DNA from: Paenibacillus psychroresistens
Lineage (GTDB): Bacteria > Bacillota > Bacilli > Paenibacillales > NBRC-103111
Direction: 5' to 3'
Length of the DNA: 64,000 nt
Assembly: GCF_009728935.1 (NCBI RefSeq)
Contig: NZ_CP034235.1
Location: 2,518,001-2,582,000, forward strand
A program made the position numbers and the translations under genes. Every line of letters starts with the position of its first letter. Positions within the stretch are counted from its first letter, which is position 1. The notes beneath the pieces were generated by a model. It did not search any database. It saw only the letters and a program-made list of their open reading frames with translations, and had not been told where the DNA came from. This document shows, in pieces, positions 1 to 9,148 of the stretch.

Positions 1-822
1 TCCGATTCATTAAATTGTGCAGGTCCCTATGATGGACGTAATTATTTTCCGATAACAATTCCCGTTTGTTTAATGCTCGCTTCAGTTGGATTTCCTCAGG
101 TGCTGCATGGTGCTGAATCACTTCCTCCTAAGCTTGGTGTTTCCTTGAAGGAGCTGCTAGAAGGTTTAGGTGTACAAATTGATGTTGATGCGATTGAATG
201 GGAGCGAATTTTTGCAGAAACACATATTGGCTTTATCTGGTCTGAACGCGTTTGTCCGCCTTTAAGACGGATTCGTCACATTCGTGAGCAAATGGGTCTT
301 CGCACTTTAGTGAATACGGTGGAAAAAGTAATAAATCCTATACACTCTAATCAAATTGTTATTGGTGTCAACCATAAAACAGCTATGCAGCATTTGGTGC
401 AAATTATCCCGAAGGCGGGCTTTCAAACAGCTTATATTGTTCAGGGGATTGAAGGCTCTGAAGATTTCCCGATTTATAAAAGCAGTGCTTTGCGTAAAGT
501 AACAGCCTGGGGGGATGAATCCAGCATTATAGATCCAACCATGTTTGGTTTTCATAGTGCCCCATTGGAAAAGATCAGTAAAGATCAACAAATTCAAATT
601 CTGAAACGAGTCATAGCTGGGGATACTGGAGCGGATATTCAAGCTGAGCGGGATCATGTTATTTTTAATGCAGGCCTACGTTTGTTCTGGTTTGATCGTG
701 TATCCTCCTATGAGGAAGGTTTTTATTTAGCCAAGCAGCTTTATGCCCGTAAAGAAGCTCAACGGGTTTTAACTCGGTGGATTGAGTTAAGTCAAACAAA
801 GAGCAAGGAGGCAACAGGATGA
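1..822 (+). CDS. TrpD-like (anthranilate phosphoribosyltransferase family) protein, 5' truncated
   Basis: The frame is open from base 1, so the gene begins upstream of the window and only the C-terminal 273 residues are visible. The stretch GPYDGRNYFPITIP followed by a hydrophobic helix, HGAESLPPKLG and the C-terminal ARKEAQRVL helix resemble the TrpD2/YbiB branch of the anthranilate phosphoribosyltransferase family rather than a tryptophan-operon TrpD. Its stop overlaps the start of the nitrate reductase gene in an ATGA, so the two are translationally coupled. Known TrpD2-type proteins are often nucleic-acid binding or of unknown role; context suggests a function linked to nitrate assimilation, but that is inference. 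No tryptophan genes are nearby. Confidence 0.75.
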   Translation, partial: SDSLNCAGPYDGRNYFPITIPVCLMLASVGFPQVLHGAESLPPKLGVSLKELLEGLGVQIDVDAIEWERIFAETHIGFIWSERVCPPLRRIRHIREQMGLRTLVNTVEKVINPIHSNQIVIGVNHKTAMQHLVQIIPKAGFQTAYIVQGIEGSEDFPIYKSSALRKVTAWGDESSIIDPTMFGFHSAPLEKISKDQQIQILKRVIAGDTGADIQAERDHVIFNAGLRLFWFDRVSSYEEGFYLAKQLYARKEAQRVLTRWIELSQTKSKEATG

Positions 823-2927
823 CCATTCTCAAATCTCATTGTTGCTTCTGCAGTATGCAGTGCGGCATCGAACTAATTCCTGACCATTCAGAACCAATCA
901 CATATACCGTAAAAGCTAGCCCCGATTTTCCAGTGGCAACAGGTCGACTATGTCAAAAAGGCTTTAATTCTATGGAGCATACGCTGCATCCTTCACGAAT
1001 TACGGAGCCGTTAAAAAGATTGCCTTCGGGTGAATTAATCAAGGTTAGCTGGGAAGAAGCCTATATCCAAATATCTAACTCTATAAAAGAATTGCAAACG
1101 AGCTATGGTAAAAATGCCATTTCAGTATATGGTGGAGGATCATTAACCAATGAGGTTAGTTATTTATTAGGCAAATTTACGAGAGTGGCTTTACAATCCA
1201 AATATATGGATTACAATGGGCGTTTCTGTATGTCGTCTGCAGCGGCGGCAAGCAATAAAGCTTTTGGGGTAGACCGTGGCATGACTTTGCCTTTATCCGA
1301 AATATCACGTACCAAATACATTATTCTTGCAGGGACTAATGTAGCCGAATGTCAGCCGACCATGATGCCTTACTTGATGGATGCGAAGAAGAATAAAGCA
1401 ATTATCGTCACAATCGATCCAAGGAATACGATGACTTCAAAAATTGCAGATATTCATGTCCGCTTGCAGCCAGGCTTTGATTCGTCATTTATAAACGGTT
1501 TATTGCATGTCATTATAGAAGAAAAATTATATGATAAGGCTTTTGTTAAGGAACACACGCATGGTTTTGAAGAATTAGCAGCAGCAGTAAAAAGCTATAC
1601 TCCACAAAGAGTGGAAGAATTAACTGGTGTCTTAGCGGCGGTAACAAGGACAATTGCTCGCGGCTTTGCCCATGCAGAATCGGGAATCGTGCTTACGGCA
1701 AGAGGGCTGGAGCAGCAGGTCAACGGGGTTGAGAATACATTGAACTATATCAATCTCAGTTTGCTTACTGGTAAAATGGGCAAACCAGGCAGTGGTTATG
1801 GAGCTGTTACGGGGCAAGCAAATGGTCAAGGTGGACGTGAGCATGGACAAAAAGCAGATCAATTGCCAGGCTATCAGCTGATAGAGGATCCGCTCGCTCG
1901 GGAACGTGTAGCTAAGGTTTGGGGGATCCAACCAGATGAACTGCCAGGCAAAGGGGTCTCTGCCTATGAAATGATCGAGAAAGTGGATCAGGATGAAATT
2001 CAGGCTATGATTGTGTTGGGCTCCAATCCAATCGTCTCAGCTCCTAATACACCGTTTGTTGAAAAGGCGATGAAGAAGCTCAAGCTGCTTGTAGTGGTTG
2101 ATATGTTTGAAACAGAAACAGCCAAATTAGCTGATTGGATTCTCCCGAGCTCATCCTTTCTCGAAGCAGAGGGAACCATGACAAATTTAGAGGGACGCGT
2201 TTTTCATCGTGCTCAAGCCTTTAAGACACCTGGGAATAGTAAGCTGGACTCTAATATCCTCTGTGAGCTAGCGGAGTATTTAGGCAGAGGCGCGTATTTT
2301 CAATATGAGTCAACCGAAGCTATATTCAATGAATTAGCAAAGGCTACAGTCGGCGGAAAAGCAGATTATAGCGGAATAACCTATCAGAGGTTGATTGAGG
2401 AGAAGGGGATTTTCTGGCCTTGTCCAAGCCCAAGCCATCCAGGTACTCCACAGATGTTTAAGACAGGCTTCGATCATGCGGACGGCAAAGCCAAGTTCTT
2501 TGGAATCGTCCCTAAAATGCCAGCAGAACCGACTGATATTGATTTCCCATATGTACTCACGACTGGAAGACTGGGCAACCATTATTTGAGCGGGGAACAA
2601 ACGCGAAGAACCGAAGCCTTGAACAAAAAAGCTCCAGTCCCTGTAGCGGAAATTCACCCATGGTTAGCCAATCAAATTGGTTTGGGGGTTAACAGTCGCA
2701 TTCGGTTAACCAGTCGCCGCGATTCCTTGGTATTCACTGTGAAAATAACGGAGGGAATTCATCCGCGAACAATTTTTGTACCTTTTCATTGGGGCGGCGC
2801 TTTATCCATTAATCGCTTGACTAATGATCAATTAGATCCAATCAGCCGGATGCCTGAATTCAAGATTTGTGCAGTAAAAGCAGAACGAGAAGATCCAATG
2901 GAATTAAATATAGCTTCGAACAAGTAG
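819..2927 (+). CDS. nasC: Molybdopterin oxidoreductase, assimilatory nitrate reductase catalytic subunit
   Basis: A 702-residue cytoplasmic molybdopterin enzyme expected to reduce nitrate to nitrite. The N-terminus carries the 4Fe-4S cysteine set: HCCFCSMQC (C-x2-C-x3-C) and a fourth Cys in GRLCQKG about 30 residues later. The motif NGRFCMSS near residue 137 supplies the probable Cys ligand to molybdenum, as in the Nas/Nap group. The C-terminal dinucleotide-binding domain starts near residue 580 and contains TTGRLGNHYLSG. The length is typical of NasC/NarB without the extra C-terminal 2Fe-2S domain. An AAGGAGG site lies 7 nt before the ATG, which overlaps the preceding stop. A formate-dehydrogenase-like role is the main alternative. 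Confidence 0.82.
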   Translation: MTILKSHCCFCSMQCGIELIPDHSEPITYTVKASPDFPVATGRLCQKGFNSMEHTLHPSRITEPLKRLPSGELIKVSWEEAYIQISNSIKELQTSYGKNAISVYGGGSLTNEVSYLLGKFTRVALQSKYMDYNGRFCMSSAAAASNKAFGVDRGMTLPLSEISRTKYIILAGTNVAECQPTMMPYLMDAKKNKAIIVTIDPRNTMTSKIADIHVRLQPGFDSSFINGLLHVIIEEKLYDKAFVKEHTHGFEELAAAVKSYTPQRVEELTGVLAAVTRTIARGFAHAESGIVLTARGLEQQVNGVENTLNYINLSLLTGKMGKPGSGYGAVTGQANGQGGREHGQKADQLPGYQLIEDPLARERVAKVWGIQPDELPGKGVSAYEMIEKVDQDEIQAMIVLGSNPIVSAPNTPFVEKAMKKLKLLVVVDMFETETAKLADWILPSSSFLEAEGTMTNLEGRVFHRAQAFKTPGNSKLDSNILCELAEYLGRGAYFQYESTEAIFNELAKATVGGKADYSGITYQRLIEEKGIFWPCPSPSHPGTPQMFKTGFDHADGKAKFFGIVPKMPAEPTDIDFPYVLTTGRLGNHYLSGEQTRRTEALNKKAPVPVAEIHPWLANQIGLGVNSRIRLTSRRDSLVFTVKITEGIHPRTIFVPFHWGGALSINRLTNDQLDPISRMPEFKICAVKAEREDPMELNIASNK

Positions 2928-3043
2928 AACCAGGGCCATCAACTCTGGGCTCTTTTTTTGCTAAGGATTGACATGAAATAGCTATTTTTAGCGAAATTGT
3001 TTACTATAGGGGTATGAAATGACTATTTAGATGGAGGTTTCCA

Positions 3044-4039
3044 ATGGGAAATATAGCGATTTTCGGTTTTGGACGTATTGGCAGACAGTTATTAAGAGTA
3101 GCTTTGCAGGACAAGCTTTTTGTACCCGTAGCAATTGCAGATATCAAGGATGAGGCAACGCTTGCTGCGCTCTTTGAGGTGGATACTAATTATAAACGCT
3201 GGCAAGAAGACGTTTCAGGGCAGGAAGGCCAAATTGTGATTGGTGGTCGTGAGATTCAATATTTCAATTCAGCTAAAGAAGTACCGGATTGGAAAGCCTT
3301 AAATATTGATTTAGTGATTGATTGTACAGGCCGTGCTGTAACCCGTGCAGGAGCTCAAGTTCATTTGGATCGTGGAGCCAAGCGAGTTTTGGTTAGTGCA
3401 CCGAGTAAAAGCCTGGATGATTGTGATGCCGTTTTGCTGAAAGGGATTAACCTAGATAGCTTCGATCCGGAAAATCATAAAATTATTAGTATGGCGAGCT
3501 GTACAACCAATGCGTTAGCGCCAGTAGTCAAAATTGTCAAAGAAAACTTCGGGATCAAATATGGTTTATTTTCAACGGTTCATTCCTATACCAATTCACA
3601 GGCGTTGACGGATCAACCCATGAAGGACCGCCGGGATTCGTGGGCTGCTGCAGAGAATATTATTCCTGCTTCATCCGGAGCGGCAAGAGCTCTGCAATTC
3701 ATCTGGAAGGATCTGCAGATAACAGGTAAGGCGTATCGAATTCCTACTAGAACTGGAAGCATAGCTGAGTTAAACCTCATTACAGAGAAAACCGTTACTA
3801 AAGAGCAGGTCAACGATGCTTTCCGCGCAGCTGCTGAGGAAGCTTCACTAAAGGGAGTTTTGGGAATATTAGAAGGCGAATGGGCATCCTCCCGAATTGT
3901 CGGCGATTCACATTCTTCGATTATTGATCTGCCATTGACCCAAGTACAAGGCGAGCTTCTATCTGTGGCAACATGGTACGACAATGAGTGGGGTTATGCT
4001 AGCCGACTAGCTGAGGTTGCAGCTTATCTAGTCAAATAG
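3044..4039 (+). CDS. gap: Type I glyceraldehyde-3-phosphate dehydrogenase
   Basis: A 331-residue protein with the GAPDH layout: N-terminal Rossmann motif GFGRIGRQ (residues 7-14), catalytic Cys in SMASCTTNALAPV near residue 150, His in STVHSYTNSQ, and C-terminal WYDNEWGYASRL. It oxidises glyceraldehyde-3-phosphate in glycolysis or runs the reverse step in gluconeogenesis. The usual second Cys of SCTTNC is replaced by Ala. No pgk or tpi follows, so this is a stand-alone copy, perhaps a paralog of a main glycolytic gap gene elsewhere; I cannot tell whether it prefers NAD or NADP. A TGGAGG site precedes the ATG. Confidence 0.93.
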   Translation: MGNIAIFGFGRIGRQLLRVALQDKLFVPVAIADIKDEATLAALFEVDTNYKRWQEDVSGQEGQIVIGGREIQYFNSAKEVPDWKALNIDLVIDCTGRAVTRAGAQVHLDRGAKRVLVSAPSKSLDDCDAVLLKGINLDSFDPENHKIISMASCTTNALAPVVKIVKENFGIKYGLFSTVHSYTNSQALTDQPMKDRRDSWAAAENIIPASSGAARALQFIWKDLQITGKAYRIPTRTGSIAELNLITEKTVTKEQVNDAFRAAAEEASLKGVLGILEGEWASSRIVGDSHSSIIDLPLTQVQGELLSVATWYDNEWGYASRLAEVAAYLVK

Positions 4040-4064
4040 CGAGTTTAACACGTGGCAATAATCT

Positions 4065-4089
4065 AGCCTGCAGAGATGCGGGCTTTTTT
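4065..4089 (+). terminator. Rho-independent terminator after gap
   Basis: An 8-bp stem (AGCCTGCA / TGCGGGCT, one G-U pair) with a GAGA loop is followed directly by a run of T. It ends the gap transcript. Confidence 0.85.
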
Positions 4090-4136
4090 GATGCTATCCA
4101 AATAGCGGATTTCATAAGTTCAACACTAAATGTCTA

Positions 4137-4165
4137 TTGCTCTCCAACGTATTTTTCGATATAAT
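4137..4165 (+). promoter_or_regulatory. Sigma-A-type promoter for pheB-hom-thrB
   Basis: A perfect TATAAT at 4160-4165 lies 17 nt after a weak TTGCTC. The start of transcription would fall near 4172, downstream of an in-frame ATG at 4130, which argues that translation of pheB begins later. Confidence 0.6.
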
Positions 4166-4204
4166 GTCCACTATACACATACAAGGGTGTTTTTGGGGAG
4201 GACG

Positions 4205-4666
4205 TTGTCAAACGTGCCACACAAAGAAATTAAAGAACAATATTATTTAGTTCGTGAGGATATTTTGCCGGAAGCTGTGCTTAAAACAGTGCAAGCCAAG
4301 GAACTACTCGCACAAGGTGCTGTGAAGACCATTCACGATGCTGTAGATCAGGTTGGCTTAAGCCGTAGTGCATTTTATAAGTACAAGGATGGGATATTTC
4401 CGCTTAGTAAGCTGGATCGGGAACGGATTATTACGATATCCATGGATTTAGAGCATCGTTCGGGGATTTTATCGAAGGTGCTAGTCCTGATCGCAGGACT
4501 CGAAGCAAATGTCTTAACCATTCATCAATCGATTCCATTGCAGGGAATGGCAAATGCCGTTATCTCAGTGGATACGTCCTTGATGGGTGAGAAGATTAAT
4601 CAGCTATTAAGCACCTTGCGCATGCAAGAAGGTGTAATACGCGCAGCGATTATTGGGCAAGGTTAA
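4205..4666 (+). CDS. pheB: ACT-domain protein PheB/ThrR family
   Basis: About 153 residues. YYLVREDILPEAVLKT opens the conserved region, followed by a helix-turn-helix-like stretch (VDQVGLSRSAFYKYKDGIFP) and a C-terminal ACT domain from about residue 80 (MDLEHRSGILSKVLVLI). This is the PheB/ThrR family, small ligand-binding regulators found beside phenylalanine or threonine genes in Bacillales. The frame extends upstream to an ATG at 4130, but that lies before the -10 box, so I place the start at TTG 4205 behind GGGGAGG; GTG 4214 is also possible. It heads a unit with hom and thrB, which fits an amino-acid-sensing role that is inferred. Confidence 0.82.
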   Translation: MSNVPHKEIKEQYYLVREDILPEAVLKTVQAKELLAQGAVKTIHDAVDQVGLSRSAFYKYKDGIFPLSKLDRERIITISMDLEHRSGILSKVLVLIAGLEANVLTIHQSIPLQGMANAVISVDTSLMGEKINQLLSTLRMQEGVIRAAIIGQG

Positions 4667-4747
4667 CTAATACAGCAAAAGCTTATGAAACAAGATTATG
4701 CTTACGATGATGGCTTTCTAAAGAAAGCCCACAGGAGGATACAAATA

Positions 4748-6034
4748 ATGAAATCGATTAAAGTAGGGTTACTTGGATTAGGCACTGTAGGCAGTGGTGT
4801 CGTACGTATTGTTGAAAAACATCAAAATGATTTGCAGCAGCAAGTGGGTTCTCCGATCATTATTGAGAAGGTCTTGGTGCAGGATCGCCTTAAAAGCCGT
4901 GATGTTAATGTAGATATTCTTAAGCTTACGGAGGATCCTTCCGATATCATCAACAACCCTGAAATTGATGTAGTTGTTGAGGTGATGGGTGGAATTCAGC
5001 CTGCTAAATCATACATTCTCGAAGCTTTAGCCAATGGAAAACATATTGTAACTGCGAACAAAGATTTGATGGCCCTGCATGGAGCCGAGATTATGGAAAA
5101 AGCGGCAGAAATGGGCTGCGATGTCTTCTACGAAGCAAGTGTAGCTGGCGGTATTCCCATTATCCGCACCCTAATCGAAGGATTTTCCTCCGATCGGCTA
5201 ACCAAAATAATGGGAATAGTTAATGGTACAACCAATTATATTTTAACTAAAATGAGTCAAGAAGGCGTAGCTTATGCGGATGTATTGAAGGAAGCTCAAG
5301 AGCTCGGGTATGCTGAGGCTGATCCCACTTCCGATGTTGAAGGACTTGATGCCGCGCGCAAAATGACGATTCTTAGTACATTAGGCTTTCATGCTCACGT
5401 CTCATTAAATGATGTTTCAGTCAAAGGAATTTCGCAGATAACGAAGGAAGATATTTTGTATGGCAAGAAATTAGGCTACGAAATTAAGCTGTTGGGGATT
5501 GCTGAGCAGCAGGATGACAGCATAAGTATCACTGTTGAACCAACGATGGTAAAAACAACTCATCCGCTTGCTTCTGTTAATGGCGTCTTTAACGCGGTTT
5601 ATGTGCACGGAGAAGCAGTGGGCGAAACTATGTTCTATGGTCCTGGTGCTGGTGCAATGCCGACGGCTACCTCGATTGTTGCGGATTTGGTTGCTGTTGT
5701 AAAGAATTTGAAGCTTGGTGTGAATGGGCTGAAGAGCTTTGCACCTACTCAAGTAAAGAAGATTAAGCGAGATGAAGAGATTTCTTACAAAAACTTCATA
5801 CTGCTGCATGTGGAAGATAAAGCTGGAGTACTCGCGCAAATTACCCAAGTATTTGGCCAATATGAGGTTAGCTTGGAATCCGTGCTGCAGCATCCGAATC
5901 GCAGTAACCCAAAAGCAGAAATTATCATCATCACTCACGATGCTAACCGCGCAGACATGAAAAAGGTGCTGGAGCATTTTGAAACCATGGATGTTATTTC
6001 AACAATAAAAAGCGTCTATCGTGTAGAGGGCTAA
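4748..6034 (+). CDS. hom: Homoserine dehydrogenase
   Basis: A 428-residue enzyme reducing aspartate semialdehyde to homoserine, the branch point to threonine and methionine. The N-terminal NAD(P) motif GLLGLGTVGSGVV, the catalytic-domain segment VNGTTNYILTKM, and the C-terminal ACT domain (about residues 350-428, beginning LHVEDKAGVLAQI) are all present, so threonine feedback control is likely. The frame could start 21 codons earlier, but AGGAGG lies just ahead of ATG 4748 and the preceding residues are not conserved. It follows pheB by 80 nt and precedes thrB by 39 nt. The usual thrC between hom and thrB is absent. Confidence 0.95.
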   Translation: MKSIKVGLLGLGTVGSGVVRIVEKHQNDLQQQVGSPIIIEKVLVQDRLKSRDVNVDILKLTEDPSDIINNPEIDVVVEVMGGIQPAKSYILEALANGKHIVTANKDLMALHGAEIMEKAAEMGCDVFYEASVAGGIPIIRTLIEGFSSDRLTKIMGIVNGTTNYILTKMSQEGVAYADVLKEAQELGYAEADPTSDVEGLDAARKMTILSTLGFHAHVSLNDVSVKGISQITKEDILYGKKLGYEIKLLGIAEQQDDSISITVEPTMVKTTHPLASVNGVFNAVYVHGEAVGETMFYGPGAGAMPTATSIVADLVAVVKNLKLGVNGLKSFAPTQVKKIKRDEEISYKNFILLHVEDKAGVLAQITQVFGQYEVSLESVLQHPNRSNPKAEIIIITHDANRADMKKVLEHFETMDVISTIKSVYRVEG

Positions 6035-6073
6035 TAAACCAATGCTAAGGTGGTATGAAAAGGTGGCGGGGGA

Positions 6074-7024
6074 ATGAACCAGACAAAGGTTTGCATCAAA
6101 GTACCAGCAAGCACAGCTAATCTAGGACCAGGTTTTGATTGCTTGGGGATGGCGCTTGATATTTATGCTTGGATTGAAATGGATTTTGCGCTAAAAACTA
6201 AAATTATTCTCCACGGCGAACAAATGCTAGGGATTCCCTTAGATAAATCGAACTTGATTTATAAAGTAGCACAAATGGTTTTTGCTGAAGCGGGAGTAAG
6301 TCATCCTGAATTAGAGATTGCCATGTACAGCGAAATCCCGTTGACTCGTGGCTTGGGTAGCAGTGCTTCAGCGATTATTGGAGGCATGGTTGCTGCAAAT
6401 GCACTAATTGGCAATCTATTATCTCAAGATAAGATATTCTTAATGGCAACCCAGTTAGAAAAACATCCTGACAACGTGGGGGCTTCACTTTTCGGTGGAA
6501 TCGTTGTAGCTTCGTGGGATGGTGTACGTGCTGATTATATTCGTATTGCGCCACATGAACGTTTGGAAGTGCTGGTTGCAATCCCCGAATTCCAGCTTTC
6601 CACAGAACTTGCACGCCATGCTTTACCAAAAGAAGTATCTATGAAAGATGCAGTCTTCAATCTCAGTCACTCGTCTTTACTAGTAGCTGCTCTATGCAGC
6701 GGTAATTTGGAAATGATCCGGCATGCCATGCAGGATGTACTGCACCAACCATACCGGGCAGCGTTAGTTCCGGGGATGGAAATGATCTTAAAAGAAGCGA
6801 CAGATCACGGAGCGCTTGGTGTGGCCTTGAGTGGGGCAGGTCCAACATTGCTTGCTCTGGTAGATAAGACGAGCCATGAGAAAGCGGGTCTCGCGGAATT
6901 TATGCAGAATACATTACTTAAAGAAGATATTAAATCGACGATGATGTGGCTTAAGCCTGAGGCATTGGGTGTACAGGTTCTAGCGAATTCGGTTAGTTTG
7001 GCGGAGCTGGCCGCCCATAAGTAA
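6074..7024 (+). CDS. thrB: Homoserine kinase
   Basis: A 316-residue GHMP-family kinase phosphorylating homoserine in threonine synthesis. The opening KVPASTANLGPGFDCLGMAL and the ATP loop PLTRGLGSSASAI (near residue 92) are diagnostic, as is the C-terminal ALSGAGPTLLAL. A purine-rich ribosome site (GGTGGCGGGGGA) lies just before the ATG. It is the last gene of the pheB-hom-thrB unit; threonine synthase is not encoded in this window. Length is normal for Bacillales ThrB. Confidence 0.95.
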   Translation: MNQTKVCIKVPASTANLGPGFDCLGMALDIYAWIEMDFALKTKIILHGEQMLGIPLDKSNLIYKVAQMVFAEAGVSHPELEIAMYSEIPLTRGLGSSASAIIGGMVAANALIGNLLSQDKIFLMATQLEKHPDNVGASLFGGIVVASWDGVRADYIRIAPHERLEVLVAIPEFQLSTELARHALPKEVSMKDAVFNLSHSSLLVAALCSGNLEMIRHAMQDVLHQPYRAALVPGMEMILKEATDHGALGVALSGAGPTLLALVDKTSHEKAGLAEFMQNTLLKEDIKSTMMWLKPEALGVQVLANSVSLAELAAHK

Positions 7025-7068
7025 TCAGGTAGACAAGACGTCTTCCCTCGAACAACTTGCTTTTTTTC

Positions 7069-7114
7069 TTGGCGGGTGATACCATTTTTTAGAATAATCG
7101 ACTAGTCGATTATT
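7069..7114 (+). promoter_or_regulatory. Candidate promoter with 22-bp perfect palindrome upstream of pheA
   Basis: Bases 7093-7114 are a perfect palindrome (half site AATAATCGACT). A weak TTGGCG at 7069 and AATAAT at 7093 spaced 18 nt would put the palindrome over the -10 region. It has no T-run after it, so it looks more like an operator than a terminator. The start of pheA lies 22 nt further on. Confidence 0.45.
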
Positions 7115-7136
7115 AGCAACGAGAGGAGGTTCGGGC

Positions 7137-8018
7137 TTGCGTAAAATAGCCTTTTTAGGACCGGAAGGAACGGTCACCCATGAAGCAGCTCATTATTTTT
7201 TTGCAGGAGAACCCCATCAATTTATTCCTTATCGGCTGATTGCGGACGCCGTTGCATCTACGGTTGCAGATGAAACGGATTTGAGCCTTGTCCCTATTGA
7301 GAATACGATTGAGGGCTCCGTTAAGGATAGTATAGATTTATTAGTTCATGGGGTAGATCTGCCGATTCAGGCGGAATGGGATTATCCTTCGATTCAGAAT
7401 TTAATTGGGCTTCGTGCGGAATACATAACCTCTTCCGGGGAATTAGATCTAAGTCGTGTCAAAAAGGTTTTCTCTAAGGATGTTGCCATAGCACAATGCA
7501 TGGATTTCATAAAGAAGCATTTACCCAATGCCGAATTGGAATTCAGCAGCAGTACAGCAGCAGGTGTGCGTTATGTGAAGGAGAATCCGAATGAAGGCTA
7601 TGCAGCAATTGGTTCCAAGCTTGCAACTGAGCTTTACCAAACTGATTTATTAGCTCCTAATATTACGGATCATTCGAATAACTTTACCCGTTTCTTGCTT
7701 ATTGGGCATCATCCACCCGTTTTAAAACCATCGGATGAAATGAAAACAACCATACTCGTTACACTGCCTGAGGATTATCCAGGTGCCCTACATCAGGTTT
7801 TATCTGCGTTTGCTTGGCGCCGGATCAATCTGACTAAGATTGAGTCAAGACCAACTAAGCTTAAGCTCGGCAGCTATTACTTTTACATTGATATCAAAGG
7901 TTCATTAGATTCGGTTCTCTTGCCTGGTGCCATAGCTGAAATTGAAGCAATTGGTTGCTTGGTGCGAGTATTAGGCTCTTATCCAAGTTATTCTTATAGC
8001 CAAAGGGCAGTCTTATAG
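7137..8018 (+). CDS. pheA: Prephenate dehydratase
   Basis: A 293-residue enzyme converting prephenate to phenylpyruvate in phenylalanine synthesis. The N-terminus KIAFLGPEGTVTHEAA, the segment VPIENTIEGSVKDSIDLL and the catalytic-region TRFLLIG are present, followed by a C-terminal ACT domain with the phenylalanine-binding ESRP-type motif KIESRPTK near residue 240. The start is TTG, placed by a strong GAGAGGAGG site 8 nt upstream. No chorismate mutase domain is fused. It lies between thrB and ilvE, with a possible promoter and operator in front. Confidence 0.95.
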   Translation: MRKIAFLGPEGTVTHEAAHYFFAGEPHQFIPYRLIADAVASTVADETDLSLVPIENTIEGSVKDSIDLLVHGVDLPIQAEWDYPSIQNLIGLRAEYITSSGELDLSRVKKVFSKDVAIAQCMDFIKKHLPNAELEFSSSTAAGVRYVKENPNEGYAAIGSKLATELYQTDLLAPNITDHSNNFTRFLLIGHHPPVLKPSDEMKTTILVTLPEDYPGALHQVLSAFAWRRINLTKIESRPTKLKLGSYYFYIDIKGSLDSVLLPGAIAEIEAIGCLVRVLGSYPSYSYSQRAVL

Positions 8019-8071
8019 CTTGCTGATTAACGGTATATTTGCAGGACCAACTACGGAGGTGTAAGTAGATT

Positions 8072-8956
8072 ATGGCACAATGGATTTATCTTAATGGCAG
8101 CTACGTTCAAAAAGAAAACGCAATGATATCTGTTTATGATCATGGTTTTTTGTACGGAGATGGTATCTTTGAAGGAATAAGGATATACAACGGCAATATT
8201 TTTAAATGTAAAGAGCATTTGGATCGTTTATATGATTCAGCAAAATCAATTATGCTGGACATCCCCCTTGCTTATGAAGAAATGAAAAGTGTCTTAATTG
8301 AAACAGTGCGTAAGAATGAGCTGCGTGACGGTTACATTCGTTTGGTTGTTTCACGTGGTCCTGGAGATCTTGGGTTAGATCCAAGACGTTCTCCGAAAGC
8401 GAACGTGGTTATTATTGTGGAGCAGCTTGCGATTTATCCGGAGGAAGCCTACTTGAATGGGTTAAAAACAGTATCCGTATCCACTCGTCGCAATATTCCA
8501 GATGCACTCAATCCTAAGATTAAATCTTTGAACTATTTAAACAATATATTGGTGAAGATTCAGGCGAATTTAGCTGGTGTTGGCGAAGCAATTATGTTGA
8601 ATTCACAAGGCTTTGTTGCTGAAGGCTCGTCTGACAATATTTTTATAATTAAACGCGGGATTGTGTTCACTCCCCCTTGTTATTGTGGGGCTTTAGAAGG
8701 TATTACGCGTGCTGCAATTATCGAGATTTGTCAAAAAATCGGCATTCCGTGCAAAGAAGAGCCATTCACCTTACATGATGTTTATGTTGCGGATGAAGTG
8801 TTTTTCACGGGAACTGCAGCAGAAGTAATTGCTGTAAGAGAAGTAGATGCCCGTACGATTGGTGAAGGTAAAGCAGGTCCAATTACAACCCGGTTACTTA
8901 AAGAATTCCGTGCTGTTGTCGAAGTTGACGGGGCTAAGGTATATGATATCAACTAA
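8072..8956 (+). CDS. ilvE: Branched-chain amino-acid aminotransferase
   Basis: A 294-residue PLP enzyme of fold type IV. YDHGFLYGDGIFEGIR near residue 22, the PLP lysine in PKIKSLNYLNN near residue 150 and the C-terminal DEVFFTGTAAEV are hallmarks of the IlvE/DAT group. It transfers amino groups between glutamate and branched-chain 2-oxo acids. A GGAGGTG site precedes the ATG. It lies 53 nt after pheA and is closed by a terminator. D-amino-acid aminotransferase or aminodeoxychorismate lyase are less likely alternatives because the length and conserved blocks fit IlvE. Confidence 0.9.
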   Translation: MAQWIYLNGSYVQKENAMISVYDHGFLYGDGIFEGIRIYNGNIFKCKEHLDRLYDSAKSIMLDIPLAYEEMKSVLIETVRKNELRDGYIRLVVSRGPGDLGLDPRRSPKANVVIIVEQLAIYPEEAYLNGLKTVSVSTRRNIPDALNPKIKSLNYLNNILVKIQANLAGVGEAIMLNSQGFVAEGSSDNIFIIKRGIVFTPPCYCGALEGITRAAIIEICQKIGIPCKEEPFTLHDVYVADEVFFTGTAAEVIAVREVDARTIGEGKAGPITTRLLKEFRAVVEVDGAKVYDIN

Positions 8957-8966
8957 ATAGAGTATA

Positions 8967-9003
8967 AACCCATTGCGAATTATGCGGTGGGTTATTTTTT
9001 TTA
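8967..9003 (+). terminator. Rho-independent terminator after ilvE
   Basis: A 10-bp stem (AACCCATTGC with GCGGTGGGTT, two G-U pairs) and 7-nt loop is followed by a run of eight T after one A. Confidence 0.9.
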
Positions 9004-9148
9004 TTTCAGCGCAGAAGTCTCAGAAAAAGATTATTTTTCGAAAAGGATGTCAAATGCCTATATCCTGCATAAAATGTAAGTGTCATTCTGGGCAGAGAAC
9101 TTGCCTGCTACGGGGTCATTTATGAATCAATAGGAGGAGGTTTTTAAT

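Noticed and set aside
2928..3043. Terminator and promoter between nasC and gap
   Set aside because: A GGGCC/GGGCTC-like pairing before a T-run is too weak, and TTGACA at 2968 has no -10 at the right distance.
4130..4204. Upstream ATG start for pheB
   Set aside because: It precedes a perfect TATAAT, so the main transcript would not contain it.
9004..9148. Sporulation sigma-factor promoter before safA
   Set aside because: CATAAAAT at 9068 resembles a sigma-E/K -10, but no matching -35 could be found.
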